From positions 223,873-287,872 of the forward strand of contig JAIQDT010003840.1 in assembly GCA_021521415.1 (NCBI GenBank): a DNA stretch of 64,000 nt, written 5' to 3'. This document shows, one piece after another, positions 46,077 to 57,045 of the stretch. The position numbers and the translations under genes are program-made. Each line of letters opens with the position of its first letter. The stretch's first letter is position 1. This stretch comes from Bidens hawaiensis (taxonomy: Eukaryota; Streptophyta; Magnoliopsida; Asterales; Asteraceae). The notes beneath the pieces are model-generated. The model was not told the origin of the DNA. It ran no database searches and worked only from the letters and a program-made list of their open reading frames with translations.

Positions 46077-46384
46077 TTTTACTAATCTCGTGAAAATAAC
46101 GTTAAAAGTGGCGGAAGGTTAATCAGGCATCATGTGGTGGCGTTGATAGCCGAAAGACAAGGGCACATACACCAATCAGCCGGTGTCCCGATGATTGAGT
46201 GCTATGTGCCTTATGTCCAAGGCTTGATGCAAAACTACTATCGAGCCGGAGGTCTCACCGGAAGCAGTCTCTCTATCCATATGGGATAGAGGTAAGGCTG
46301 TCTACATCTTACCTTATTCAGACCCTACCATAGCATTGCTATTGGTGGGATATACTGAGTACGATGATGATTATGATGATGATG
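46077..46384 (+). mobile_element. Au-like SINE, 5'-truncated copy (308 bp)
   Basis: Same family as the 40.6-kb copy but in the opposite orientation, ending in ATGATGATTATGATGATGAT. An exact 13-bp duplication AAACACACAATTA flanks it (46064-46076, 46385-46397). The 5' end starts about 90 bp later than in the long copy, so it is a truncated but independent insertion. Confidence 0.85.
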
Positions 46385-46397
46385 AAACACACAATTA

Positions 46398-46885
46398 GCA
46401 TTAATATACAATATTGATGGACCAAATTTCCAAGGCATTATTGCCATTTGTTGAGAAAAAAATTAATTATTTAACCTACCTTAAACTTTGTGTTTTGAAA
46501 CCATGACACTTTTATTAGAACGGAGGGAGTAACATTTTGTATCACTAACTTATGTAAAGTTTTAACACGAAAATAATAAAGGATTTAAAGTTTATTGACA
46601 TACACTCAACACAATTCAATTAGCTAAACGTGTTCAGTAATATGAATTAGGCTAAACTTAAGCATAACTTGAATTTTGTTTTAAATTGTTATTTTTACTT
46701 AAAATGAAGATACATTATTTTCTATTTTTTAACCTTGAGGATAATTGAAACATTTTTAAACATATTTCATAGAGGCAAAATGGCAAATGGTCTTTTCTAT
46801 GTTATCTTCAGTAAGGATTTAGATGGCCAAATATTTTATACATGATAAATGATAAAGATTTTTGATTATTTTCTTTGTATTTGTC
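46398..46885. other. Intergenic stretch
   Basis: No supported feature. Confidence 0.45.
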
Positions 46886-46888
46886 TAA

Positions 46889-47035
46889 GACCATGTTTGG
46901 CTAAGTTTTTTCTTTTTGCTTTTAAAGGGGTAAAATGTTCAAAATGCCCCTTCAAAAACACCAAATTTTTGAAGAGGCATTTTGAACATTTTACCCCTTC
47001 AAAAACAAAAAGAAAAAGGTTACCCAAACAACCCC
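46889..47035. mobile_element. Foldback Tourist-like MITE (147 bp)
   Basis: The two halves are nearly complementary: GGGGTAAAATGTTCAAAATG on the left pairs with CATTTTGAACATTTTACCCC on the right. The ends GACCATGTTTGG and GGGGTTGTTTGGG (reverse complement) resemble Tourist termini, with TAA outside both (46886-46888, 47036-47038). A transcript would fold into one long hairpin. Confidence 0.78.
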
Positions 47036-47038
47036 TAA

Positions 47039-48082
47039 TATTATAAAGAAAGCTTGCACGTGAAGGAAAGCTGTCATCAGATAGCTACTCTTTTATTAAA
47101 AAGAAAGAAAGCTTAATAGTGAATTAATAGAAACTTCGCGATGGCCGGTACACCCTTTTCATACTTACATTGATCCGCCTCTTATTTTGACTTTCTCTTA
47201 TTTTATATTTGCAAGCAAGGATCTCTAATTTTGACTTTGATGAGCCTTAACGAATTCTGACTTTTTGACTTTGGTTTATTTATTTTGTCGTCTTAGCGTT
47301 AAAAATTAAAATAATCGAACCACTTCGTGTTCTTCATTACTTATTCGTCGCCCTTGTTTACCAAATCGGTTTCGTCATCAAGCACTGTTCAAGATCTAAA
47401 CTAACGAGAAATCGACCAACGATTAAGACAAAACGAAGATTACTAGGAAAACAATAGAATAAGACTGATGAAGACCGATGAGATTGATCTGCTCCTCCAT
47501 TGGATCTAAATCAGGTGAGCCTAATGAGATTGATTGCTGCTACGTTTCTAAAAAAAGTTCATCGGGTCATACACAGTAACTCAACGACGCAGAAGAACGA
47601 TAATTTTGTTTTGAGTATGATCGGTTTTACCATTTAAAATTGGTGGCGGCGCAACTTGTTGCTCGTTTACCTGTTTCTCTATTGTAAATGAGATCCTTTT
47701 ATTTGTTTTAAATTTTATAAATGTTAAGATTTTATAAAAAACACCAACATGGCAAGAGTCAATATGTCATCATCGTTCAAAAGTCAAAGTCAATCGGGAA
47801 AGTGGAAGTCATCTCGAGAATGTCAACGTTACACAACAATCATGATGCGTAGTTTGGACGAAGATTCAAGTTATGAAGTTCGTGTTGTGACGGTCCGATT
47901 GTAATTAATTAGTCTAATATATGTAATTTGGGTTTTGACTTGTTAGATCAATACAATCATTTTAGTGGGTTTTCGTTGAATATCATATTATGTTCTACAT
48001 GTTCATTGTTATTCTTCTTCATCATATTCTGTAAAATCAGGTTCACGGGATTTATATCCTCTTCCTCTCTCGTATATGAAAG
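47039..48082. other. Intergenic stretch
   Basis: No supported gene or repeat in about 1 kb. Confidence 0.45.
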
Positions 48083-48423
48083 ATGTTGGTAATTCTGGAC
48101 TGTGTTCACAAGTTGGTGAATATGGAAGGACCTAAGTTGACAAGTTGGTCAAGTCGGTTTAGTTTCCTAATTTTTAATATGGTTATTATGTTAATGTCTT
48201 GGTCATCAAGTTAGGGTTTATTTTATATGACTTGGTTAGAGACTTTAGATGTGTGATCAATAGAGAATTATTGTAACGAGTTTTTGTGTCAGTTTTCTCT
48301 TACAATAATAAAGTGTTTAATCGATCGTGTGCGTTGAGCCCTTGAAAAGATACGGATTCATCCTAGAAATATTGGGGCTTAAGAAATTTTAAGCCTAACT
48401 GCATATGCCAACCCAATTTCAAC
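48083..48423. mobile_element. Possible copia solo LTR
   Basis: The stretch begins TGTTGGTAATTCTGG and ends AATTTCAACA, with a TATA-like TTATTTTATATG and an AATAATAAAG signal inside, which is typical of a plus-strand copia LTR. No matching target duplication was found, so the call is weak. Confidence 0.35.
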
Positions 48424-48431
48424 AACCTTTA

Positions 48432-48864
48432 CACTGTATTCTTGAGTTTTTTTTCTATGGGATAAGAAATGAAATATAAGATTTTAGTTTGAATCTTCAT
48501 TCTTGAGTTTTTTTATAAAAGAAATGATAGGAAAACTTAGGTGTTTTAAGTCCCAAAGTTTTCTTGCCAATTTGGTATGATTTGGAAAGAAAGGAAATGA
48601 TAAATATTTAAAATTACCACTTTACCCTTCAATCTACATCTAATAATTGTTTTAAAATGGCTATATTTGTAAAACTACACATTTTTTCTTTTCCTTTCCT
48701 TTCATTTAAACTAAAGAATGTAATTAAACATTTATTTTCTTCCCCTTTCTTTCATTTTTCATTAAACTTGAGAATGCATTATATGCATGTACTTTCTTTT
48801 CTTCTCTCATCCTATCCAATCTTATACTTTCCTTTCTTATAATTAAAAACTCGAGAACGCAGTG
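48432..48864. mobile_element. Non-autonomous TIR element CACTG...CAGTG (433 bp)
   Basis: Left CACTGTATTCTTGAGTTTTT and right CACTGCGTTCTCGAGTTTTT (reverse complement) match at 17 of 20 bases and are flanked by TTA (48429-48431, 48865-48867). Termini of CACTR with a 3-bp duplication fit the CACTA superfamily; PIF/Harbinger is the alternative. No transposase. Confidence 0.72.
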
Positions 48865-48867
48865 TTA

Positions 48868-49786
48868 GCCCACAATCATACAACAAGGCTGAAGGACCTT
48901 CGACATTCTCATCATATCATGAAACACAAAAACAAAACAAGATTAACCAACAAAGGGAGAATCGTTATATAACATATGTATGATGTTGAGTTGGCAACAT
49001 ACATATATTTCAACAACTCCATGACTAGCTATACTAGTCGTATAAAGGCCTACATGACTCGTTTATTGGGAAAATTTCCAAAATGGCTCGTCAAATGATA
49101 GAGATTCCGATTTGACCTGCCATTTTGAAAATTTTCAAGGAATACCCCTCTCAGTCTCATCTTCACTATGGGATTCAACGACGAATGAGAAACTACCATG
49201 TGGCTTCAAATCTCATCGCGACAATGAGATTGGGGAGCCACATGTCAGTTTCTACTTAGGTCGTTTGAATCTCATCGTTGACTTTCGAATTTATGTGTGA
49301 AGATGAAGTTGGAACGGGCTATTTTGAGAATTTTTCAAAAATGAGGGTAATTTTAGTAACCTCTCTCTTCAATAATTTGAAATTTTTAGTGCTCAACGAC
49401 ACCTTACACAATATGGCATCTATATGACTCGTGTAACCACATACGGATCGTATAGATTTCAGATTGTGTCCGGTGAGTAGGCCCAAATGTTTGAATAGCG
49501 GATTTTCAAAGATTGCAACTGCAACACATCTAAAGACTTCATTTCGACAACGGCCATTTGTGTCTTGTTCATGTTTACTCCATTTATAAGCATCCATAAA
49601 CATACACGTGACCTTTATCACTTATATAGTCGACAATAGCCAAGTTCATTCACCCTCGTGACAAATATAATAAATAAATAACATATTGTAGTCAAGTCAC
49701 CCACTAGTCCAAACGCGTTCAAACTAGCATCTACTTGCCTTCCCAGCACCATCTACACTATTATTCTCCACTTGTCATCAACTCTA
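48868..49786. other. Intergenic stretch upstream of the CAF1 pseudogene
   Basis: Contains a weak inverted pair at about 49060-49083 and 49312-49336 (GGAAAATTTCCAAAATGGC and its rough mirror) that may mark a further MITE. No gene supported. Confidence 0.4.
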
Positions 49787-49789
49787 AAC

Positions 49790-49798
49790 TATATATAA
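49790..49798 (+). promoter_or_regulatory. TATA box of the CAF1 pseudogene
   Basis: TATATATAA about 110 bp before the ATG at 49907. Confidence 0.45.
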
Positions 49799-49864
49799 CA
49801 ATAACAATAATAATAATATACTCAACTCAACATTAATCAATCCAAATAGGCAAATACATCACAC

Positions 49865-49867
<3 letters not shown>

Positions 49868-49905
<38 letters not shown>
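49868..49905. repeat. (AAT)n microsatellite in the CAF1 leader
   Basis: About 12-13 uninterrupted AAT units ending immediately before the ATG at 49907. Confidence 0.95.
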
Positions 49906-49907
<2 letters not shown>

Positions 49908-50685
49908 TGTCAAGTTGCATAGATAAAACCATCATGATCCGAAACGTATGGTCCGAAAACCTTGCGTCCGAATTCGAACTCATCCGGTCCATTATCGATC
50001 AATATCCATACATCTCAATGGACACCGAATTCCCGGGTGTTGTCTATCATGCACCCAAACCTTACAATGCCCATCGCAGACCGTCTGATCATTACAAGCT
50101 TTTAAAATCAAACGTCGACGTTTTGAACTTAATCCAACTCGGTTTAACTCTCACCGACGCCTCCGGGAACCTACCATCCGACGTCGAGTCCCACACGCGC
50201 CGTTCTTACATCTGGCAGTTCAACTTTAGTGACTTTGACTTGGCGCGTGACGAACACGCGCCGGAGTTGATCGAGTTGTTGAAGCGGCAAGGGATCGATT
50301 TTGATCGGAACCGAGTTGAGGGAGTTGACTCGGAGCGGTTTGCGGAGTTGATGATGTCGTCGGGTTTGGTTTGTAATGACTCGGTGAGTTGGTTGACGTT
50401 TCATAGCGCATATGATTTTGGTTATTTGTTGAAGATTCTGACACGCAGGGAGCTGCCGAGTGGGTTAGACGGGTTTTTGGAGGCTTTAAAGGTGTTTTTT
50501 TGGGGACATGTGTATGACGTAAAGCATTTGATGAAGTAGTGTAGTAAGAACTTGTATGGGGGGTTGGACCGGGTTGCGGGTAGTTTGGAAGTGAATCGGG
50601 TGGTGGGAAAGTGTCATCAGGCCGGGTCGGATAGTTTGTTGACGTGGCATGCGTTTCAAAAGATGAGAGATGTGAATTTTGTTAA

Positions 50686-51863
50686 GACGAATTACGGTTC
50701 GTGTCCTTTTCTAAGTTTCCTTGCAGGCGGTGTACTTTAAACTTTTTTTTCCTACAAGTTTTGTCCTTTACGCTAACTGGGTTAGAAAAAGTCAGTTAAA
50801 TCCCATCACGTGAGGCGCATGTGAGGGTAGTTTTGTCCTTTCATCTACACCTACAAAAAGTTTATACTCACTCTCTCTCTCTCCCTTTTCATCTCCCTCA
50901 ACCACTGAAACACAACCCATCACTACAATCATCAATTTCTTAAATTCCCCCGATTACTTGTCATATCTTAGTTTCAAATCATGGCCAACACCACCACTGC
51001 CTTGAACCAATCTAGCGTCGCCGGAGATGCTGAGTTCCGGTGCTTCGCCGGAGTTTACAACCACTGCAACATCCGTATCCGCTGTCGGAAACCCACCGGC
51101 GCCGCTAGGGCCATAATTGAACCCTAATAATCGTTGCCAAAAACCTAATCAGAGTGTATTTATTTTATAACAGCAGCCCCACCGTCACTTGCAGTCAAAT
51201 AATGGTGGACCAATTCGGGCTTACAATCAACGCCCCTTGCTGATAGCAACCGTGATTTTGGTTTCGAAGACAGATCTGATGAAGGACAAGATGTGGTGGT
51301 GGTTTCCGGGTAATGGAGATGGGTGGAGGTGGAAGACGGTGGCAACGATGCAGGGAGGAGACGTGGAGATGAAGGGTGAGACGGTGGCTATGAGTGAGAA
51401 ACTGTTGTTTAGGCAAACATATAATTGGAACATGGCCATCGGAAGGTAGCAGGCGGTGGTAGTTAGGGTTTGTGTGTGTTAGATTGACGACGAAGTGGTT
51501 AATGGTGGTGCAAGGGAAGAAGAGGGTAGGGTGGACTGGTGGTGGCTGGAGGAATTGATGGTGGTGATTGAGTAGTGGTTAACGATGGTGAATGGGGAAG
51601 AAGAAGGTGGGTTGGTGTCTGGTGGGTGAGGTACAAAGAGACTGATAAAAGGGGGTTTTGTTGTAGGCATAAACGAAAGGACAAAACTACCCTCACATGC
51701 GCCTCACGTGATGGGATTTAACTGACTTTTTCTAACCCAGTTAGGGTAAAGGACAAAACTTGTAGGAAAAAAAAGTTTAAAGTACACCGCCTGCAAGGAA
51801 ACTTAGAAAAGGACACGAACCGTAATTCGTCTTATTTTAAAGAACAAAATTTGTAATTATGTC
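50686..51863. mobile_element. MULE-type element inserted in CAF1 (1178 bp, 157-bp TIRs, 9-bp TSD)
   Basis: Inverted repeats at 50686-50842 and 51675-51831 are 157 bp long and appear to differ at a single base (GCTAAC versus CCTAAC in the right arm read in reverse). An exact 9-bp duplication TTTTGTTAA flanks the element (50677-50685, 51864-51872), and joining the flanks restores the CAF1 reading frame. The right end has 32 bases beyond the TIR block that the left lacks. No transposase is encoded; the interior may be captured DNA. Confidence 0.9.
50981..51127 (+). CDS. Small open frame inside the MULE, 48 aa, unknown
   Basis: It begins MANTTTALNQSSVAGDAEFR and ends TGAARAIIEP with two stop codons in a row. 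Codon use is GC-rich in third positions (GCC, GGC, ATC), unlike the surrounding AT-rich DNA, which suggests that it was captured from a host gene. A run TCTCTCTCTCTC upstream could be leader sequence. I do not recognise the protein; it may be only an exon fragment. Confidence 0.3.
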   Translation: MANTTTALNQSSVAGDAEFRCFAGVYNHCNIRIRCRKPTGAARAIIEP

Positions 51864-51931
51864 TTTTGTTAATGTTGGGCCGGAAAATTATGCTGGTGTG
51901 TTGTATGGATTAGAGGTTTATTAAAAGTTAT

Positions 51932-52264
51932 AAAATCTTGATTTAGTGAGGTAAAATTGGTAAATAAATTAATTAAAGGTTTTATTGTGTTTCTTTGTTA
52001 AAATTGTTGCAATTTGTTCATTTTTAAAGAAATTTAGATACAAATAGAAGAGAACGATGCCAAATTTAATAAATTGGGTCGGTTTAACACTTTTAACTCA
52101 TAGTACCTTAAGTGCGGCAGTGCCTACTAGTCTTTCCTCCATGGCAACCAAAGTTTACATATCTAGATACATCCAAATTGTATATATTAGATTATCAAAA
52201 TGATTTCATATCTATGCGGATTATCAAAATAAACATTCTCATAAAACAGTACACCAACTATTAT
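51932..52264. other. Intergenic stretch past CAF1
   Basis: AT-rich 3' flank of the pseudogene. Nothing else recognised. Confidence 0.4.
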
Positions 52265-52500
52265 ACCATAAAACTCTACTGAGTTGTCCGTTATGTGAGG
52301 AAATGCTGGAGACAACGACCACATGTCCACATTTGTACTTTGTACTTTCGCGATGGAGGTTTGGGTTGTTGCATCTTGGTGCAAATTCCCCCCATCGAAA
52401 GAAGGTTGGAAGCTGCATATACTAGGAAATCAAAGTTTTGGGGCTGTTCTGAACAAAAAAAAAACAGGCGGGCTAAAAGGATTTCTATTGAGAAGTCTTC
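52265..52500 (+). pseudogene. LINE zf-RVT remnant
   Basis: In two frames the plus strand reads LCEEMLETT and then FAMEVWVVASWCKFPPSKEG, like the zinc-binding region at the end of plant L1 reverse transcriptases (C.LC......HLF..C..A..VW..I..WC..PP). Frameshifted, so not coding. Confidence 0.45.
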
Positions 52501-52857
52501 ATGGAAATCCTTTAACTTCTTGTAATGTTATGTGGTTTGGGGTTTTCGATCGCTGTTGTGTTCACGTTATGTTTCCTCACGTGTTGCTAGTTTGGTTGTG
52601 CCTCCTTTCGGAAAATAAAAATATGGATGGTATTTTAGGATCTTGGTAGAACCTCTTCTTTCATAGTAATTAGTAGCTAGCCAGCCAATATGCCCTTGCC
52701 AACTTTAGAATCAATTAAATAACATTGGGCTTCATGATGGGCCAAACACAACCCAGGCAGAAGAGAAAGAGAGTCAGAGAACTCAGTGAAAGAAAATGTA
52801 ACTGGGCTTCATGTAAACCAAAGTCAAGAAAGCCCAAGCTTTTTAAGTTACGTGGGC

Positions 52858-52930
52858 TCTTCTTTTCTTTCCTTTTTCTTTTTCTTTTTCTTCTTTTTCT
52901 TTCTTTCTTTCTTTCTTTTTTTTCTCTCTA
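52858..52930. repeat. Polypyrimidine (CTTT)n tract
   Basis: More than 70 bases of C and T only, mostly CTTT and TTTTC units. Confidence 0.92.
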
Positions 52931-53739
52931 GATCTTTACATGGTAGCAGTAAACTATAATTCATAAGATATGAAAAAGAAAAAATTTCTCTCTTTCTTAA
53001 CAACCAAAATATATAAATAAAAAGTTTCCTTTCACTTTTTTTTCGTGTTGCGAATGTGACTCCACCTCTTCGATCCAGAGGAACGTTATATTCTGGACCG
53101 TCAATCTAAAACACATACAAAACACAGTTATATACCTACACCGCATGCAACTGGATTGAACTATTAATTCCATCACATAGACTATTCGAGTGAACCGAGT
53201 TTCTCTTTGTTTTCCGCCCATATAATACACCATACTATTACATCCTTCGTTATTTCTAAAAGAAAAATTACATTCCTATCCAGTATCCACAAACAAAAAA
53301 TAATTTTGTTTGTAAAATAATTTCAGTTACTTTGATCTAAATTTAAAGTTTATTTTTATCTGACAATTGTGTTTTTCTTTTCTCTTGTCCATTTACAACT
53401 TTTTTCTTTTCTTTTCTGACAATCTTTGACCACAACATTTCACACTTAAGTTAACATCCAAATATAAGTTAATGAAGGCATCACACACTAGCATAGTTAC
53501 GTACAAATGTTAAGGTTAATTACATGACACAACAATAAAAAAACTGAAGTTAAAAAAAACAATATAAACTGTTTTAACTTTTTATCAATAATATATGTTT
53601 TTAAATTTTGTACTTTTGGAAAGCAGATACTTACGTTTATATATAAAAAAAAACTATAAAAATAGTTTCTTAATATAATTTTAATTTTTAATTGTTCAAT
53701 CGTTTACCTACATACATGTAGATATGTGCATGTAATCAG

Positions 53740-53778
<39 letters not shown>

Positions 53779-54164
53779 TCCACATGTGTAAATTATTTTA
53801 GTAAAAACTAACTGTAATTGACATACCACCATTTTAGCTATCTCATAGTTGCTTTAACATAAAATAGATATTTGTTAGTATTATATTTCAACAAGAACAT
53901 ACTTTTAATTCTACATCTCTCTTATTCAAACCAATCTTGATTATATTTATTCATAATGATGTAGTTATAATTACCAAAAAGAATGAACAAATAATAGATC
54001 TAATTCTACTCTACCCACCACTCCCAAAAGGCATACCTTTATACATGTATTCAGGTGAGTGCACTAGTCACCATCATTTCATCGGGGCACACCTTTCCCC
54101 CTTTAGTATTTATAAATTATAATCAACCATATATAGTTTATAAACAATAACCGTGCAAAACTTA
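52931..54164. other. Intergenic stretch with a (TA)n microsatellite
   Basis: AT-rich, no gene supported. Contains about 17 TA units at 53741-53775. Confidence 0.6.
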
Positions 54165-56913
54165 TGTCACACCCTCAAAATCCACTAACGGAGTTTTACC
54201 GTCAGAGGGTGTGAACTGGCAGGATCGGAATCATTAGTTATAACCAAACCAAAGAAAAACGTTTAAATGAAAGTAAGTGCGGAAGCGTAAAACCTTAATT
54301 CAAAAGTTGCGTCACGCAGGACGACTTAAAACCAAATGTAACTGTTAAAATTAAGTTTGCAGAATAAAAGTGTTTTCATTAATGCATGCTCCTAAACCGC
54401 GCGCCCGCCTCGGCTACCTGAGAATAACATACTAAAAGTGTCAACACAAGGTTGGTGAGTTCACAAGTAAAATAAGATAAATCGTTTAGCGTTTTGCGTA
54501 ACCTCGTTACGACGTTTAAATGTTGCGTAACCCCGTTACGACGTTTGAGTGTGTTACCACGTTACAGCGTTTGAGTGTGTAACCACGTTACAGCGTTTAA
54601 GTGTGTAACCACGTTACAGCGTTTAAGTGTGTAACCACGTTACAGCGTTTAAGTGTGTAACCACGTTACAGCGTTTAAGTGTTTTGCATTACCAGATAGT
54701 GTTATGTCAAATTATATATCGATAGGTAGCTAATCTATACAACAAGTATCGCTAAGTGGTTCGCGACCGAAGCTGACTGTTTATCAAGTGCCCGTCACCA
54801 GGTCCTCCAGACCATGGTAAGTGTTAGCCAAAATTTACACCCACTCAACCTCCAGTTGAGCTTAGCGTCGGGTGGGGTTTGTCAAACCCAGTAGTACTAC
54901 CCAAAAGTGACTCGCTATTCCAAATATTAACCGGTCCGATGTGTGGGACTTCAAATGTTACGTATGCCGCTTAGCCTTTACAAGTGATATATAATTTATA
55001 ACAAAATCTTTCATATGCGTTTATCTCAGAAAATATGTTTATCGGAGTATGTTATCTCCCCCAAGTGAAAAACGTTTGAAAACAGTTTAAGAGTGGGGTA
55101 AGTGAACTCACTGTTTGCGAAGAATATCCGATCTAGATCACCGAGTGATGCGCGTCGTAGAAAACTCTCTAGCGTTCTAAAATAACAAAGAGATTTTCTA
55201 AGTATCGGAATGTTTAACGAGTCTCTAGACTCGGCACATAATACCTATGCACGTAACATGTTTCGTGTTTCGTTTGTGAATCGTGTGTGACTTAAACAAG
55301 TAAAATTGTGATACGATACATGAGTGAGCAATTACTTTCGTGTCACGTATTAATAACATACTTATTAGCAATTATTCCCGTAGGGGCATTTTGGTCAACA
55401 AACAAAGACTAACTAACCATTATTCCCCATAAGGGCAATTTGGTCAATTCATGGCAATCAACTAGCAACTATTCCCCGCAAGGGTATTTTGGTCAAAATA
55501 CAACAATTATATAAAAACTATCATATTCATGCATCCTATACAACTCAGCAGCTAGTTTCGTTATGACAGAATTTCTACTTGAAAGATTGCACTAGTTTAC
55601 CGATTATAACGTCTCAATTAATTTACCAAAAATTACCACAGGAGCATACATATCTTAGGTTTCCAGAACATCTTTTATCTTATTTTTATTCCATATAGAC
55701 TGTTCATAATGATCAAAACATTACAGCTAACTTATATCAGTCAGATTCATGCACATCAGAATGTTATTTGCAATTCCCGTTAAACGAAAAATCCAATAAA
55801 TGCAAGACCACTTGGGTTTGGTTCCTAACTCAGTGAGTCAACCTCCAGAAGTGGAACCAACCCAATTGGTCTCGTAGTTCATGAGATATAACATTTACAA
55901 CATAACCTAACAGCAGGTCTAACAGCTCAGCTTTGCATCACGTTTTTGTAAAATCATAAAAGTATACTTCCACTTATCCAAAAATTACGAATTTATACTT
56001 CATAGAAACTAGACTCAACCTAGTTTACTGTAGTACCCACAATCTCAATCAATTTTCACGTTTACACTTCGTTACAGTCAGTTAAACATCGTATATACGT
56101 TCTGTCCAGAATCTGTTCACATCAAAACTCATCATAATAACAATCTATGAACTATCATGCATCCATATAACCCTCTAGACACTATAACTACTATCCATGC
56201 ATATCAATCACACCATACATACAAGATTAGGGTTTGTGTTTTAATTCAAATCAAGAACAACAATCAATCATGTATCAATATCAATCTAGTTATCAATCTA
56301 TTATCCAACTAACAAGAATCATAACAATCACATACATACAAGATCGGCCGATTTAGGGTTTTCACACAACCCATCAAACATCAAAATTAAACAACAAAGA
56401 GGTAAGAGATGATCAAGTATACCTTCCTAGCACCTAGTTCTTGGATTAATCTCTTGATTTGATGTGTATATGTGTGTGATGGTGGACGGCAGCCGTGGGT
56501 CAAGAGAGGGAGAGAGAGCCGATCGGTGGTGTTGTAGGTTAGAATAATAGGTTAGGGTTTGTTTATTAGTGATATATTTATAAACAAACAAGTTACACTC
56601 TAGTCCTTCTACTTTCAAGTGTTGTTTTTCTAGAACATTCTATCCTAACTTGCACATAATCATGACAATAATATAACACATAATCCTAACACATAGTTAT
56701 CACATCATTAGTGTTTTAGTGTGCTTCGTTTATTCCTCAATCGTTTGCGTTTCGGTGCAAATCCCGAAAGACTACTACACATGTAGTAAGTGTTAAGCGT
56801 CATTTAAACCTAGTTTAAATGTAATGAAGTATGAGTTATAGATTCAACGATCTTAAAGTTTGAATTAACGGAGTTGAGTTAACGAGGTTAACCTGAAATT
56901 GACGATTGTCACA
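54165..56913 (-). repeat. Tekay 3' LTR (2749 bp)
   Basis: TGTCACACCC at 54165 to GATTGTCACA at 56913. The frame at 56427-56618 is LTR sequence. The left flank ACTTA (54160-54164) would be the target duplication, but its partner lies outside the window. Confidence 0.9.
54549..54678. repeat. 26-bp minisatellite in the left LTR, 5 units
   Basis: GTGTGTAACCACGTTACAGC plus GTTTAA, five head-to-tail copies. Confidence 0.95.
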
Positions 56914-57045
56914 TCATTCCCATGTTAAAGAATTTTCGTCCCGAAAATTTGAGTCAAGTCGTGATGAGAGCCTGAAAAAGTAAGAAAGATTTTCAGTTTG
57001 TCATATCATCCCCTAGTAGAAAAAAATTTCGTCCCGAAATTTAGT

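Larger units (their letters stand above)
49907..51931 (+). pseudogene. CAF1/POP2-type deadenylase, nonsense codon and transposon insertion
   Basis: CAF1 proteins are 3'-5' poly(A) exonucleases of the CCR4-NOT complex. The frame from 49907 shows [13 protein letters not shown] (catalytic D39, E41), [24 protein letters not shown] and [12 protein letters not shown] (D170). At 50537-50539 a TAG follows [10 protein letters not shown] where the family has a phenylalanine (MKFC). Past it the frame continues normally through [13 protein letters not shown] and [12 protein letters not shown], which holds the last acidic residue. At 50685 a 1178-bp MULE-type element interrupts the gene. Beyond the element the lost end resumes as FVNVGPENYAGVLYGLEVY and a stop at about 51931. 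The gene was single-exon and about 275 codons long, as usual for plant CAF1. Either lesion alone would truncate the protein before or within its C-terminal domain. Confidence 0.9.

Noticed and set aside
48083..48423. Claim of a proven copia solo LTR
   Set aside because: TG...CA ends and internal signals fit, but the flanks AAAGA and ACCTT do not match, so it is kept only as a weak candidate.
49058..49340. Possible further MITE with GGAAAATTTCC / GAAAAATTCTC inverted ends
   Set aside because: Ends only loosely complementary and no target duplication could be found.
50171..50444. Minus-strand frames opposite CAF1
   Set aside because: Antisense shadows of a conserved deadenylase frame.
50537..50539. 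Reading the CAF1 TAG as programmed readthrough or an intron boundary
   Set aside because: No readthrough context or GT-AG pair that restores the frame, and the gene carries an independent disabling insertion.
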